Shown piece by piece: positions 18,301-27,197 of a stretch of 32,375 nucleotides of DNA (position 1 is the first letter of the stretch; each line of letters begins with the position of its first letter). The notes beneath the pieces are model-generated. The model did not search any database and had not been told where the DNA came from. It saw only the letters and a list, made by a program, of their open reading frames with translations. A program made the translations under genes and the position numbers. The DNA is from Burkholderiaceae bacterium (GTDB lineage Bacteria; Pseudomonadota; Gammaproteobacteria; Burkholderiales; Burkholderiaceae_A). The DNA lies in the NCBI GenBank assembly GCA_018882785.1, contig VERI01000018.1:1-32375 (forward strand), read 5' to 3'.

Positions 18301-19375
18301 TTGGCGTAGTGCTGCGAACACGCCAGATCATGACCGCGGCAAACACTAAGAAAGTCAGTGCATTGGCCATTGCGCCAAGCTGTTGCAGACCTATGATGTC
18401 AAGCCATTTGCCGATCACACGTAGTAATAATGACCCATGCAATAGCCCCAGTGGAAGATAAAACGCTGCGTGATATGGCACCTTGATTCGTGCAACGGCA
18501 GGCAAGATGATCAAGGCATGGCCAAAGACCATGGCCATCACGAATCCCAAGCCAAGTGCGTGCAGCGCGCCATCGCGCAGCGGGCTGCCGATATCAAATG
18601 CGCCGAAAAGACCCAGTATTCCCGCCAGGCCTAGCCAGGCATAGCCCGATAAAAGACAAATGGCGATGTAGCGTGTTACCCCTGTCTGGCGAATGTTGTG
18701 CCGGGCAATGTCAAAGCGGCTTAGCCAAACGGCAAGGGTAATGAGGCCTAGCGAAAACAGCTGCGCGGCTGCCGCAATAGAGCTTGCACTTCCTAGCCCG
18801 CCAAGAACAAGCACGAGCACGATCAAATAAAACCAGCGTTTCGCGGTGCTCGGCGTTGGCAGAAAACGCGTGAGCTCAAGACGTTCGCCTGCAATGGTGA
18901 TCACCAAAAACCCAAACCACAGCAGAGTCGCCCGGCTGGGGTCTTGCGTGAGCCACCACACGAAACCGCCCGCGATCCAACACCCCGCAGCCACGCCAAG
19001 AATGATCGTGAAATCGGCTTTGACCTTGCGCAGCAACTGCAGGCTCATGGCCGTCAACATGACTGCTGCAAGAATCGAGAGCGTTTGCACAACAAGGTTC
19101 AAGTCAGAAAACAGCAGTAACACGGCAGCTGTTACATTGATAAGAGAAGCAGCATAGGCCATGGGCGTTTGTATGGCTACCGCGCGCTCAAGACTTATGA
19201 CTGTTCCAAAAAACCCTGAAATTAAAAGCGGGCCATGAAATACGGCCAGATGAACTGCAAGTGCTGGCGCAGTAATCTGCAGTCGTGCAAGGCCCGCCAC
19301 AAGGCCGACGACTAAGGTCAAGGCGGCAATTGCAAACAGTACAGGACGCAATCGCTGGGTGAATAAGGACTTCAC
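18272..19375 (-). CDS. NnrS-like polytopic membrane protein
   Basis: A 367-residue inner-membrane protein with about 12 predicted spans. I see NnrS-like segments: VHLAVFHGPLLISGFFGTVISLERA parallels the WHGHEMFWGFIVTIAVGFL block of NnrS. LHALGLGFVMAMVFGHALIILPAVARI parallels VHTVAMGGFSVLIIGMITR. Histidines at these places could bind heme or metal, as in NnrS, which relieves nitrosative stress. It is clearly divergent from the full NnrS at 22493, so two paralogues may coexist. Its start overlaps the stop of the SufT-like gene by 4 nt, making a two-gene operon under an FNR/Dnr box. Function is unproven. Confidence 0.65.
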   Translation of the reverse strand: MKSLFTQRLRPVLFAIAALTLVVGLVAGLARLQITAPALAVHLAVFHGPLLISGFFGTVISLERAVAIQTPMAYAASLINVTAAVLLLFSDLNLVVQTLSILAAVMLTAMSLQLLRKVKADFTIILGVAAGCWIAGGFVWWLTQDPSRATLLWFGFLVITIAGERLELTRFLPTPSTAKRWFYLIVLVLVLGGLGSASSIAAAAQLFSLGLITLAVWLSRFDIARHNIRQTGVTRYIAICLLSGYAWLGLAGILGLFGAFDIGSPLRDGALHALGLGFVMAMVFGHALIILPAVARIKVPYHAAFYLPLGLLHGSLLLRVIGKWLDIIGLQQLGAMANALTFLVFAAVMIWRVRSTTPTSARPATHS

Positions 19376-19740
19376 TTCAAATACTTCTCGAGATCCAGGC
19401 CGTCGATATTGCTGGAGTCTTCATCGAGCTGAAACCGTTGCCTGAGTGCTGGGCTCATTTTGGAAGGGTCCCAGGGTGGATCCCATACGACATTGACCGT
19501 GTGGAGCATGCCTTTGGGCAGGTAATGATCAAGGGTCTGATCGATATCTTCCAGAATCATTTCACCCATGGGGCAGGCCGGAGAAGTCATGGTCATGTCA
19601 ATGATGACTTCATCACTGCTGAGTCGAATGCCATAGATCAGCCCCATGTCCACGATGCTGGCCCCGACTTCGGGGTCAATGATCTGGGAGAGCACCTGTC
19701 GAACGCTGGATTCCGTCAATTCGGAGGCTGCTGGGGTCAT
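19372..19740 (-). CDS. MIP18/SufT-family (DUF59) Fe-S assembly protein
   Basis: A 122-residue protein of the MIP18/DUF59 family (SufT, PaaD, YitW), which helps mature Fe-S proteins. The signature is present: LSQIIDPEVGASIVDMGLIYGI, then MTMTSPACPMGEMILEDI with the conserved Cys (SPACPMG), and VVWDPPWDPSKMSPALRQRF. It is a single-domain version without other modules. It is first in an operon with the NnrS-like protein, behind the box at 19814-19827. Co-regulation with denitrification suggests it repairs or builds NO-damaged clusters (inference). Confidence 0.85.
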   Translation of the reverse strand: MTPAASELTESSVRQVLSQIIDPEVGASIVDMGLIYGIRLSSDEVIIDMTMTSPACPMGEMILEDIDQTLDHYLPKGMLHTVNVVWDPPWDPSKMSPALRQRFQLDEDSSNIDGLDLEKYLK

Positions 19741-19813
19741 GGTGCGGGCGGGCTCACATTAAAAAGTAGTTGCGGGTCCGGACCATGATCATCGCTTCGC
19801 GGTGCGAAAATCC

Positions 19814-19827
19814 TTGACAGCTATCAA
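19814..19827 (-). promoter_or_regulatory. FNR/Dnr-type box before the SufT-like operon
   Basis: Plus-strand TTGAC-AGCT-ATCAA is a full match to the FNR/Dnr dyad. Its centre lies 80 bp upstream of the ATG at 19740. Action at -41.5 would put the transcript start near 19779. It places the SufT-like and NnrS-like genes in the same regulon as nir and nor. Confidence 0.75.
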
Positions 19828-19855
19828 GAGGATTGAGTCTTGGCCCACGAAAGGC

Positions 19856-20542
19856 CTAATCCACAAAGTCCTGTAGGGCTTTTACGTTGGGAATGATCAC
19901 CGAGCGGCCTTGCACACGAATCAAATTATCGTGTTGAAGTTTTCCAAAAATTCGTGAGAGGGTTTCCGGGGTGATGCTCAGGCGAGACGCCACGATTAAT
20001 TTGGAGGTGGGCAATTCGACCGTCACTTCCCCGTCGGCATCATCGGGGCATTGTTGCAGTAAGTAGCCGATTACCCGCTGTGTGGTTGAACGAATCGAAT
20101 AGCTTTCTACATCCTTGACCAGTGCGTGCAGCCGGGCCGAGAGCCCAGCCAGCATGGCCCGGGCAAAGGTGGGGTCTTCGGCCAGTGAAGTATCGAGCGC
20201 CGACTTGGGGACATGCAGTAACAGAGTGTCGTTCAGGCTCACCGCTGACACCGGGTAGGGGCGGTTCAGAAACATGACGGCCTCGCCGAAGCTTTGCCGC
20301 TGATTCACGATTTCCACGACTTTCTCATCGCCCTGCGGCGAGTCGATCACCAGCTTGATCTGCCCAAAAATCACCACATAAAAGCCATTGGCCATGTCTC
20401 CCCGGCGAAACAGGGTTTCTCCCCTGGAGACCCGTTGCTCTCGGGTGTGCTCGGCCAGGCGCTCTCGCTGCCCGGGCTGCAGGGCAGCAAACAGGGGCAG
20501 CCGGGCAAAAACCTCAATTGGGTTGATCGGGTGGGTAGGCAT
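19856..20542 (-). CDS. dnr: Crp/Fnr-family regulator, Dnr/NnrR type
   Basis: A 228-residue transcription factor with an N-terminal cyclic-nucleotide-binding fold (about 10-130) and a C-terminal Crp winged helix (about 150-225). The N-terminal Fe-S cysteine cluster of FNR is absent, so it is probably the heme/NO-sensing Dnr type rather than an oxygen sensor. The recognition helix ITPETLSRIFGKLQ keeps the E-x-x-S-R pattern that reads TTGAT half sites. It is divergent from nirS and shares the box at 20584-20597. A TAAAAT at 20554-20559 (minus) would start transcription about 5 nt before the ATG. That fits class II autoactivation and a very short leader. Confidence 0.9.
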   Translation of the reverse strand: MPTHPINPIEVFARLPLFAALQPGQRERLAEHTREQRVSRGETLFRRGDMANGFYVVIFGQIKLVIDSPQGDEKVVEIVNQRQSFGEAVMFLNRPYPVSAVSLNDTLLLHVPKSALDTSLAEDPTFARAMLAGLSARLHALVKDVESYSIRSTTQRVIGYLLQQCPDDADGEVTVELPTSKLIVASRLSITPETLSRIFGKLQHDNLIRVQGRSVIIPNVKALQDFVD

Positions 20543-20583
20543 GGTCAGGCCCTATTTTAGTGGCTGATGAATCGATGAAATTG

Positions 20584-20597
20584 TTGAGTGCAATCAA
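20584..20597. promoter_or_regulatory. FNR/Dnr-type box between dnr and nirS
   Basis: TTGAG-TGCA-ATCAA has one half-site mismatch from the consensus. It lies 110 bp before nirS and 41 bp before dnr. For dnr, the -10 at 20554-20559 places the box near -43. For nirS a start near 20632 would be expected, with a 76-nt leader. It is probably shared by both promoters. Confidence 0.75.
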
Positions 20598-20680
20598 GGA
20601 TCAGATTTTCAGCTAATTCCAGAATTCTCCCATCTGCAGGTGAGTTGGGCTGTAGATCCACGAAAAATATATGGCAGTGA

Positions 20681-22426
<1,746 letters not shown>

Positions 22427-22443
22427 TAGGCGCTAAAGCAGAA

Positions 22444-22473
22444 AAAAAGGGCTCTCGTTAAGAGGGCCCTTTT
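22444..22473 (+). terminator. Imperfect bidirectional hairpin after nirS
   Basis: AAAAGGGCTCT and AGAGGGCCCTTTT form a stem with a small bulge around a CGTTA loop, ending in T4. It lies between nirS (stop 22426) and nnrS (start 22493) and probably terminates or attenuates, so that nnrS is expressed at a lower level than nirS. Confidence 0.65.
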
Positions 22474-22492
22474 CACATGGAGAGCAAAGACC

Positions 22493-23704
22493 ATGTCGCA
22501 ATTGTTGAGAATCGAAGAGCCTTACCGACCGGGTCGCAATTCGCCGAGCCTTCGGGCATTTCTTGAACTGGGATTTAGGCCCCTGTATCTGGCGGGCGCT
22601 AGCTGGGCGGCGCTGGCGATCTTCTTGTGGATTTTCTTTCCACATTGGCTTGTGGGTTCGCTGCAAGGGGTTGTCTGGCACGGTCACGAAATGTTCTGGG
22701 GTTTTATCGTGACAATTGCGGTTGGTTTTCTGATGACAGCCGGCGCAAACTGGACCGGCCTCAACCCAATGCCTAGACCGTGGCTTGCAGCCGCCTGTTT
22801 GCTTTGGCTTGCTGCCCGAATTTTTTATCTTCTTCCTGGCCAGATAGCCTTCGCGGCAGCGGCGATTGCCGAAACTCTGTTTCTCGGCGGCGCCGCCTCT
22901 GCCATGGCGATAGCAGTCCTTAACAGTAGAAATCGACGCAACTATGGTGTGCCGCTCGTGATGGCGGGATTGGCTATTGCTAACCTTTTGTTTACATGGG
23001 CTGCCTGGCTTGCCGATTACGCACAGATCATGCGTTACTTTTACGTGGGCCTGATGTTCATGGCCATGTTGGTTCTGTTGGTGGGCCGCCGCGTTATTCC
23101 GTTTTTTGCCATGCGCGCTGTGCCTGGTTTGGAAATCGCGAAACACACCGTGAGCGGCCAAGTTCAGCTGGGCCTCTCGGCAGGGGTAATTGCGGGCTTA
23201 TTTTTTGACTATATTTTTTTCACCGCAGGTCTGTTAATGCTCATTGGCGCGGTTTCCCTTTGGCAGGTACTGACTTGGAAGCCCTGGGCAGTGCGGTCGC
23301 GACCGATTCTTTGGATTTTGTATCTCGGCTATGGTGTTACCGGTTTGGGTCTTATCGCTGCGGCAGTGAAATTATTAGATCCTGGCCTTCGGGCAGCCTG
23401 GTTTGTTCATACTGTTGCCATGGGCGGGTTTTCTGTCCTGATTATCGGCATGATTACGCGAACCGCTTTAGGCCATCTTGGTCGTCCCTTGCACCTGAGT
23501 TCTGCAATGGTGGCCGGGTATTGGCTGGTGCTTTCGGCCAGTGCTTTTCGGCTTTTTGCATTAATGCCAACGTCTTTTTCAGGCTGGGCGCTCTATGCCT
23601 CGGCCTTGAGCTGGATTGGGGCTTTTAGCTTATATGTCTGGGAATTCTCGCCCATGATGATTCGGCCCCGCGTTTGGGCTCCCGGCAGTGCCGGGAGCCC
23701 TTAG
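22493..23704 (+). CDS. nnrS: NnrS, heme- and copper-containing membrane protein
   Basis: A 403-residue inner-membrane protein with about 12 spans. NnrS relieves NO-related stress in denitrifiers. Family motifs: FLELGFRPLYLAGASWAALAI near the start, VWHGHEMFWGFIVTIAVGFLMTAGANWTG (metal/heme-binding histidines), FFAMRAVPG and VHTVAMGGFSVLIIGMITRTALGHLGR. ATG 22493 follows GGAG with suitable spacing. It is 66 nt after nirS, behind a weak terminator. The C-terminal residues APGSAGSP are encoded by a perfect hairpin that likely serves as its terminator. Confidence 0.95.
   Translation: MSQLLRIEEPYRPGRNSPSLRAFLELGFRPLYLAGASWAALAIFLWIFFPHWLVGSLQGVVWHGHEMFWGFIVTIAVGFLMTAGANWTGLNPMPRPWLAAACLLWLAARIFYLLPGQIAFAAAAIAETLFLGGAASAMAIAVLNSRNRRNYGVPLVMAGLAIANLLFTWAAWLADYAQIMRYFYVGLMFMAMLVLLVGRRVIPFFAMRAVPGLEIAKHTVSGQVQLGLSAGVIAGLFFDYIFFTAGLLMLIGAVSLWQVLTWKPWAVRSRPILWILYLGYGVTGLGLIAAAVKLLDPGLRAAWFVHTVAMGGFSVLIIGMITRTALGHLGRPLHLSSAMVAGYWLVLSASAFRLFALMPTSFSGWALYASALSWIGAFSLYVWEFSPMMIRPRVWAPGSAGSP
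23676..23700 (+). terminator. Perfect hairpin inside the 3' end of nnrS
   Basis: An 11-bp perfect stem, GGGCTCCCGGC / GCCGGGAGCCC, with loop AGT lies within the last nine codons of nnrS. A loose T-rich stretch (TTGTTTT) follows the stop on the plus strand. It may end both nnrS and the converging dadA transcript. Confidence 0.7.
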
Positions 23705-23739
23705 CCCGTTGTTTTAGCAGGTGCCGTTGGAGTCGAGTT

Positions 23740-25005
23740 TTACGCCAAGGATCCGGCAGGGTTCGGCATTCCGAAGGCTTTCGGTTTGGCCCATTCCAGA
23801 ACATGCCCCGTGAGCTGGTGCGCGGTAATCGCACTCAGAGTCCAGCCCAAGTGGCCATGGCCCGTGTTGTAAAACACATTGCTTTTCTTGCCTGCCCCAA
23901 CCCGCGGCAGCATGTTGGGCATCATTGGGCGCAGGCCTGCCCAGGGCACAACCTTGCGGGTGTCAATTTCCGGGAAGCATTGGTTGACCCACTGAATAAG
24001 CGGCTGGATACGGTCTGCACGAATATCGAGATTAATGCCGTTAAATTCCGCAGTGCCTGCAACACGGAAGCGGTCATCGCCAAGACGGCTGGTCACCAGC
24101 TTGGTTTCATCGTCAAGCAGGCTCACCTGGGGTGCGGCAGCCTGGCTTGTGCTGTCGGGTAGGTTCACGGTAATCGAGTAGCCCTTCACCGGATAGATAT
24201 TGAGCCGATCGCCAAGCTGCGCGGCCAGGCGCCGGCCATGTACGCCTGCGCAGACCACAATGCCGTCAAAGGTCAGTGAATCGGTATCGCCCGCGTGCCT
24301 CACCTGAACAAATGCGCTTTGGCCATTGGCTGCAACGCTGAGCACTTCATGCTCATTGAGAATCTTGACACCAATCCGCTCACAGGCTTTGGCCAGTCCG
24401 TAGGTGAACTTATGAATATCGCCGGTTGAATCGCTCTCCGTGAAATAACCACCGTAGTACTGGCCATGCAGAGTGGGCTCAATGGCCTTCATTTCCTGTG
24501 GTGTTACCGCACGGCGTGGCAGCCCGCCTTTTGCGAGCAATTTCGAGACCTCTCCGGCATGGTCAAAGCCTTTTTTGTCGCGATAGATATGCAAAATCCC
24601 CTCGCGTTTATGGTCAAACTCAATGCCCTCGGCCTTGGCCCATGCAAAGTGGTGCTCACGCGATTCAATGGCCATTCTTGCGGTGTCAATCGTATTTTTC
24701 CTGTATTGGGGAATCGCTGCGACAAACTCGGCCATCCAACTCAGTTTGTGCCATGTTGGCGTGGGGTTCATCAATAAAGGCGCATCGTTTTTGAACATCC
24801 ATTTCAGGCCCTTGATGATGGTGGAAGGGTGGGTCCAGACTTCCGCGTTTGAGGCCGAAAGCTGTCCGCCATTGGCATAGGATGTTTCCATGCCGGGGTA
24901 ACGATTCTTTTCAATCAGGGTGACATCGAAACCGACCTTGGCTAATGAATAGGCGGTAGTGACGCCTGTAATGCCGCCACCCACTACGACAAAAGATTTG
25001 CTCAT
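23740..25005 (-). CDS. dadA: D-amino acid dehydrogenase, DadA type
   Basis: A 421-residue FAD-dependent deaminating dehydrogenase of the DadA/DAO family, membrane-associated and feeding electrons to the respiratory chain. The FAD dinucleotide fold is SFVVVGGGITGVTTAYSLAKVGFDVTLIEKN (GGGITG at 9-14). Also visible are NGGQLSASNAEVWTHP, GIVVCAGVHGR and the C-terminal GHGHLGWTLSAITA. A GGAG ribosome binding site precedes the ATG. The gene stands alone behind a promoter and tandem glycine riboswitch, so glycine may be its physiological substrate or signal (inference). It does not belong functionally to the denitrification genes. Confidence 0.93.
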   Translation of the reverse strand: MSKSFVVVGGGITGVTTAYSLAKVGFDVTLIEKNRYPGMETSYANGGQLSASNAEVWTHPSTIIKGLKWMFKNDAPLLMNPTPTWHKLSWMAEFVAAIPQYRKNTIDTARMAIESREHHFAWAKAEGIEFDHKREGILHIYRDKKGFDHAGEVSKLLAKGGLPRRAVTPQEMKAIEPTLHGQYYGGYFTESDSTGDIHKFTYGLAKACERIGVKILNEHEVLSVAANGQSAFVQVRHAGDTDSLTFDGIVVCAGVHGRRLAAQLGDRLNIYPVKGYSITVNLPDSTSQAAAPQVSLLDDETKLVTSRLGDDRFRVAGTAEFNGINLDIRADRIQPLIQWVNQCFPEIDTRKVVPWAGLRPMMPNMLPRVGAGKKSNVFYNTGHGHLGWTLSAITAHQLTGHVLEWAKPKAFGMPNPAGSLA

Positions 25006-25021
25006 GTGAAGGTCTCCTCAA

Positions 25022-25068
25022 CGTCGGGGGTTAGGCATCTAACGCAAAATGCGTTAGATGCGCCCCCT
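25022..25068 (-). promoter_or_regulatory. Expression-platform hairpin of the glycine riboswitch
   Basis: A 12-bp perfect stem (GCATCTAACGCA / TGCGTTAGATGC, loop of 3) at 25035-25061 can be extended by pairing of the flanking G5 and C5 runs. No U-run follows. It sits between the second aptamer and the dadA ribosome binding site, so translational control is more likely than termination. Confidence 0.55.
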
Positions 25069-25069
25069 C

Positions 25070-25254
25070 TGTTTTAGACCTGAGAGATTCGCGGGCCGAT
25101 GGTGCGCGGGCCTGCTTGCTCCTGCGGTGCTCTGGCGGACGTGCGCCAAAGGCTCTTCAGAGATTTCTTCGGTAGCGGTCCTTTTGCCTGAGAGTTTCCG
25201 GGGCGGTTGCTCCTTCGGCGCCGCATCTTCTGCGGTCTCTCCCGTTACGTACTG
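25070..25254 (-). ncRNA. Tandem glycine riboswitch
   Basis: Read on the minus strand, aptamer 1 has GGGAGAGACC, GCGCCGAAGGAGCAA and AACTCTCAGGCAAAAGGACCG. A short linker leads into aptamer 2: AATCTCTGAAGAGCC, GCACCGCAGGAGCAAGC and AATCTCTCAGGTC. These are the conserved gcvT-type elements, in two copies. The promoter starts transcription at the first base of aptamer 1 (about 25254). The only downstream gene is dadA. Confidence 0.92.
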
Positions 25255-25260
25255 GGGCGC

Positions 25261-25289
25261 ACTCTATGCAGGTTATTCATGGGCGTCAA
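25261..25289 (-). promoter_or_regulatory. Promoter of the glycine riboswitch-dadA unit
   Basis: On the minus strand, TTGACG (25289-25284), a 17-nt spacer and TAGAGT (25266-25261) form a sigma-70 promoter, with a start about 7 nt downstream at the first riboswitch base. A T-rich tract lies upstream (25293-25309). Confidence 0.7.
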
Positions 25290-25473
25290 CCCCTTTTTTA
25301 CTTTTTTAATAGAGCACTGCAGCAATCTTGTGTGTCACTAGATTCAGGCAGACCCGATTAGAAATATAGGGTCGTACCATGCAGGGTTATTGGGCTATCG
25401 CAAAAATCTCGTTCGCTATCCAATTTAACGAAGATTTCCAGTGCCCCTTGCGGCAGAGACCGGGAGGTTAATT
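25290..25473. other. Noncoding stretch before the second TA copy
   Basis: Apart from a T-rich tract near the dadA promoter, I see no gene, repeat or recognisable remnant here. It ends abruptly at 25474, where homology to the left TA cassette begins inside higB, so it contains the right-hand junction of the 23-kb segment. Confidence 0.6.
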
Positions 25474-25600
25474 CCGGCTTGAGGCGCTAAAAGGCAAAAG
25501 AAAACGCCAGCACAGTATTCGAATTAATGATCAGTGGCGTTTGTGTTTTCGATGGGCGGCAGATGGTGCTTACGACGTTGAAATAGTGGACTATCACTGA
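25474..25600 (+). pseudogene. higB: higB remnant (C-terminal 41 codons)
   Basis: The frame reads RLEALKGKRKRQHSIRINDQ and continues to VEIVDYH and a stop, nearly identical to the last 41 codons of the intact HigB at 1820. The N-terminal 52 codons and the promoter/operator are absent, replaced by unrelated sequence from 25473 leftwards. The toxin cannot be made, which leaves the neighbouring HigA as an orphan antitoxin. Confidence 0.88.
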
Positions 25601-25613
25601 AAAGGAAATGAGC

Positions 25614-25913
25614 ATGAGACGAATTGATCCCATCACGCCAGGCGAAATGCTGGAAGAAGAGTTTTTAAAGCCACTCGGCATTACTAAATATCGGCTCGCA
25701 AAAGAGATTGGTGTTCCCCCAGGCCGTATTGGTGAAATCGTGGCGGGTCGCCGCGCAATTACGGCAGACACTGACTTGCGGCTGTGCAAGTACTTCGGGT
25801 TGAGCGAGGGGTGGTGGTTACGGGGGCAGGCCCGTTTTGACACCGAGATGGCGAAGCGAACCCTTCACAAGGAACTCGCTCGAATCAAGCAGTGTTCGTT
25901 GATTGCGGCCTAG
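25614..25913 (+). CDS. higA: Orphan HigA antitoxin, XRE family
   Basis: A 99-residue HigA differing from the copy at 2115 at six positions (Val/Ile, Ser/Thr, Ala/Pro, Ser/Gly, Val/Ala, Gln/His). The helix-turn-helix and WWLRGQ segments are intact. ATG 25614 is used by analogy, with AAAGGAAA upstream. Its toxin partner is truncated and the operon promoter is missing, so expression is doubtful. If made, it could still bind the operator at 1764-1784 or neutralise the HigB at 1820, acting as an anti-addiction copy. Confidence 0.85.
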   Translation: MRRIDPITPGEMLEEEFLKPLGITKYRLAKEIGVPPGRIGEIVAGRRAITADTDLRLCKYFGLSEGWWLRGQARFDTEMAKRTLHKELARIKQCSLIAA

Positions 25914-25926
25914 AGATAAAACAAAA

Positions 25927-25953
25927 GCCCCTTTGCAGGGGCCTTGTGTTTTT

Positions 25954-25954
<1 letters not shown>
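25927..25954 (+). terminator. Intrinsic terminator after orphan higA
   Basis: GCCCC (25927-25931), loop TTTGCA, GGGGC (25938-25942), followed by a T-rich tail to 25954, which runs into the first base of R4. It is stronger than the equivalent hairpin at 2429-2444. Confidence 0.75.
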
Positions 25955-26076
<122 letters not shown>

Positions 26077-26200
26077 GGGTGGGGCGGTTAAAAAGTCGAG
26101 AACCCTATTGTTGAAAACCGTACGTCCAGGTTCGAATTCATAAACGTACTGTTTTTCTTAGTGTGCAATGCACACGAGCCCCTGTTCGCGCCGCCCAAAA

Positions 26201-26498
26201 CTAAGCGACTCCCCTCCAAAGCAGCAGGGCTGAAAGAATAATCATCACCAGCCAGGTCCCGGCGGTACCGTAGAACCGCCCGATCGAGTAGCCACCTGAG
26301 CGACCTAGTCCATAGGCGTGAAGGATTCGGGAGCCAATTAACGCGACACCAAGGCCATGGATGACGGCTGAGGGCGTGCCTTGCGCCTCGGCAAGCCAAA
26401 GCATCAAAAGCGTAATTGGGACATGTTCAATGAAATTCCCATGCACGCGGATTGCTCTCTGGAGTTCTGGGTCATTCCCATCTCCTAGACCAATCTTT
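26201..26498 (-). pseudogene. MAPEG-family membrane protein, N-terminus removed by R5
   Basis: The frame reads KIGLGDGNDPELQRAIRVHG, then NFIEHVPITLLMLWLAEAQG and the C-terminal spans, ending YGTAGTWLVMIILSALLLWRGVA. This is the MAPEG family (membrane-associated eicosanoid/glutathione metabolism-like). The characteristic RxHGNFxEYVP is clear. The first span and about 35-40 residues are missing, because at 26499 the gene meets the core of R5. The first ATG left (26446) falls in the middle of the conserved region. An intact operon or promoter is not seen. Between its stop and R4 (26077-26200) I see only a short dyad, GTGTGCAATGCACAC at 26161-26175. Confidence 0.78.
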
Positions 26499-26583
26499 TT
26501 ATGATGAAAATCGCTCCAAATTTTAATAACAAAATCAATGGGTTACAGAGGCTGAACAACACCGTGTAATAAAACGTGCAATG
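26499..26583 (-). repeat. att-like repeat R5, lacking the tRNA half
   Basis: Matches R1-R4 from TTATGATGAAAATCGCTCCA through AAAATCAATGGGTTACA and CCGTGTAATAAAACGTGCAATG, but stops at the core. Where R1-R4 continue into the tRNA 3' half, R5 has the MAPEG gene. From 26584 to 26740 I see nothing but a G8 run (26598-26605) and a ribosome binding site. Confidence 0.8.
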
Positions 26584-26740
26584 CAGGCCTGCATTCTGGG
26601 GGGGGTGCGAGGAGGCTTAGCAAGTTAGTCAACCCCAGAGAACAACCGAGCGAAGAGAGGAATTAAACTGGACACAGTCGGAAAACCCTAGTTTGACCCG
26701 ATATCTTCGTTTTAAAGGCCTGAGCCTACAGGGAGGCAGC

Positions 26741-27166
26741 ATGAGTCAAACAGACCAAATGCCTGAAACAACCCATATCCCGATGACCTTTCGACCGCGG
26801 GGCGGAAAAACAGTAATCGTTCTGCCGGATGGATCGCGTGGTGTGGTTAGGCGCGAGGCCACGATCGACAACACGATGATCAAAGTGATTGCCCGCGGAT
26901 TCCGGTGGCAGCGACTGCTTTATGACGGGACCTTCGCCACCATCGAGGACCTGGCTGCCGCGGAGAAGATCAACCCATCCTACGTCAGCCGTATCCTGCG
27001 GCTGGCCTACTTGTCGCCCAAAGTGGTTCAGGCAATCCTTGACGGATCACACCCAGCTTGGTTGACCATGAGGGATCTGCTGGAGCCGTTCCCTATGGAC
27101 TGGCAACTACAGGAAAAAAAGTTTCTTGCTCGGTTCGAAGAAAGCAATCTAACCTCCGAATACTAA
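26741..27166 (+). CDS. Small HTH protein of the serine-recombinase module type
   Basis: A 141-residue protein. HIPMTFRPRGGKTVIVLPDGS is followed by IDNTMIKVIARGFRWQRLLYDGTFATIEDLAAAEKINPSYVSRILRLAYLSPKVVQAILDGSHP. The central part is a ParB/KorB-like helix-turn-helix (about residues 70-105). Proteins of this pattern usually lie next to a large serine recombinase and a DUF2924 protein in mobile elements, and their role is not established. ATG 26741 has GGGAGG upstream. No recombinase gene is adjacent in this window, so it appears to be an orphan of such a module. It converges on copS. Confidence 0.72.
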   Translation: MSQTDQMPETTHIPMTFRPRGGKTVIVLPDGSRGVVRREATIDNTMIKVIARGFRWQRLLYDGTFATIEDLAAAEKINPSYVSRILRLAYLSPKVVQAILDGSHPAWLTMRDLLEPFPMDWQLQEKKFLARFEESNLTSEY

Positions 27167-27197
27167 GACGTCAATCAAACGACTCCGGCGGGTTCAT

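Noticed and set aside
22433..23161. A 242-residue minus-strand ORF opposite nnrS
   Set aside because: His/Gln/Arg-rich composition is typical of an antisense shadow of a hydrophobic membrane gene. NnrS is strongly supported on the plus strand.
25058..25309. An 83-residue ORF on the plus strand
   Set aside because: It overlaps the tandem glycine riboswitch on the opposite strand; the open frame is a by-product of its GC-rich structure.
26161..26175. GTGTGCAATGCACAC dyad as an additional recombinase or repressor site
   Set aside because: It occurs once, shows no relation to the arm motifs of the repeats and has no gene start near it.
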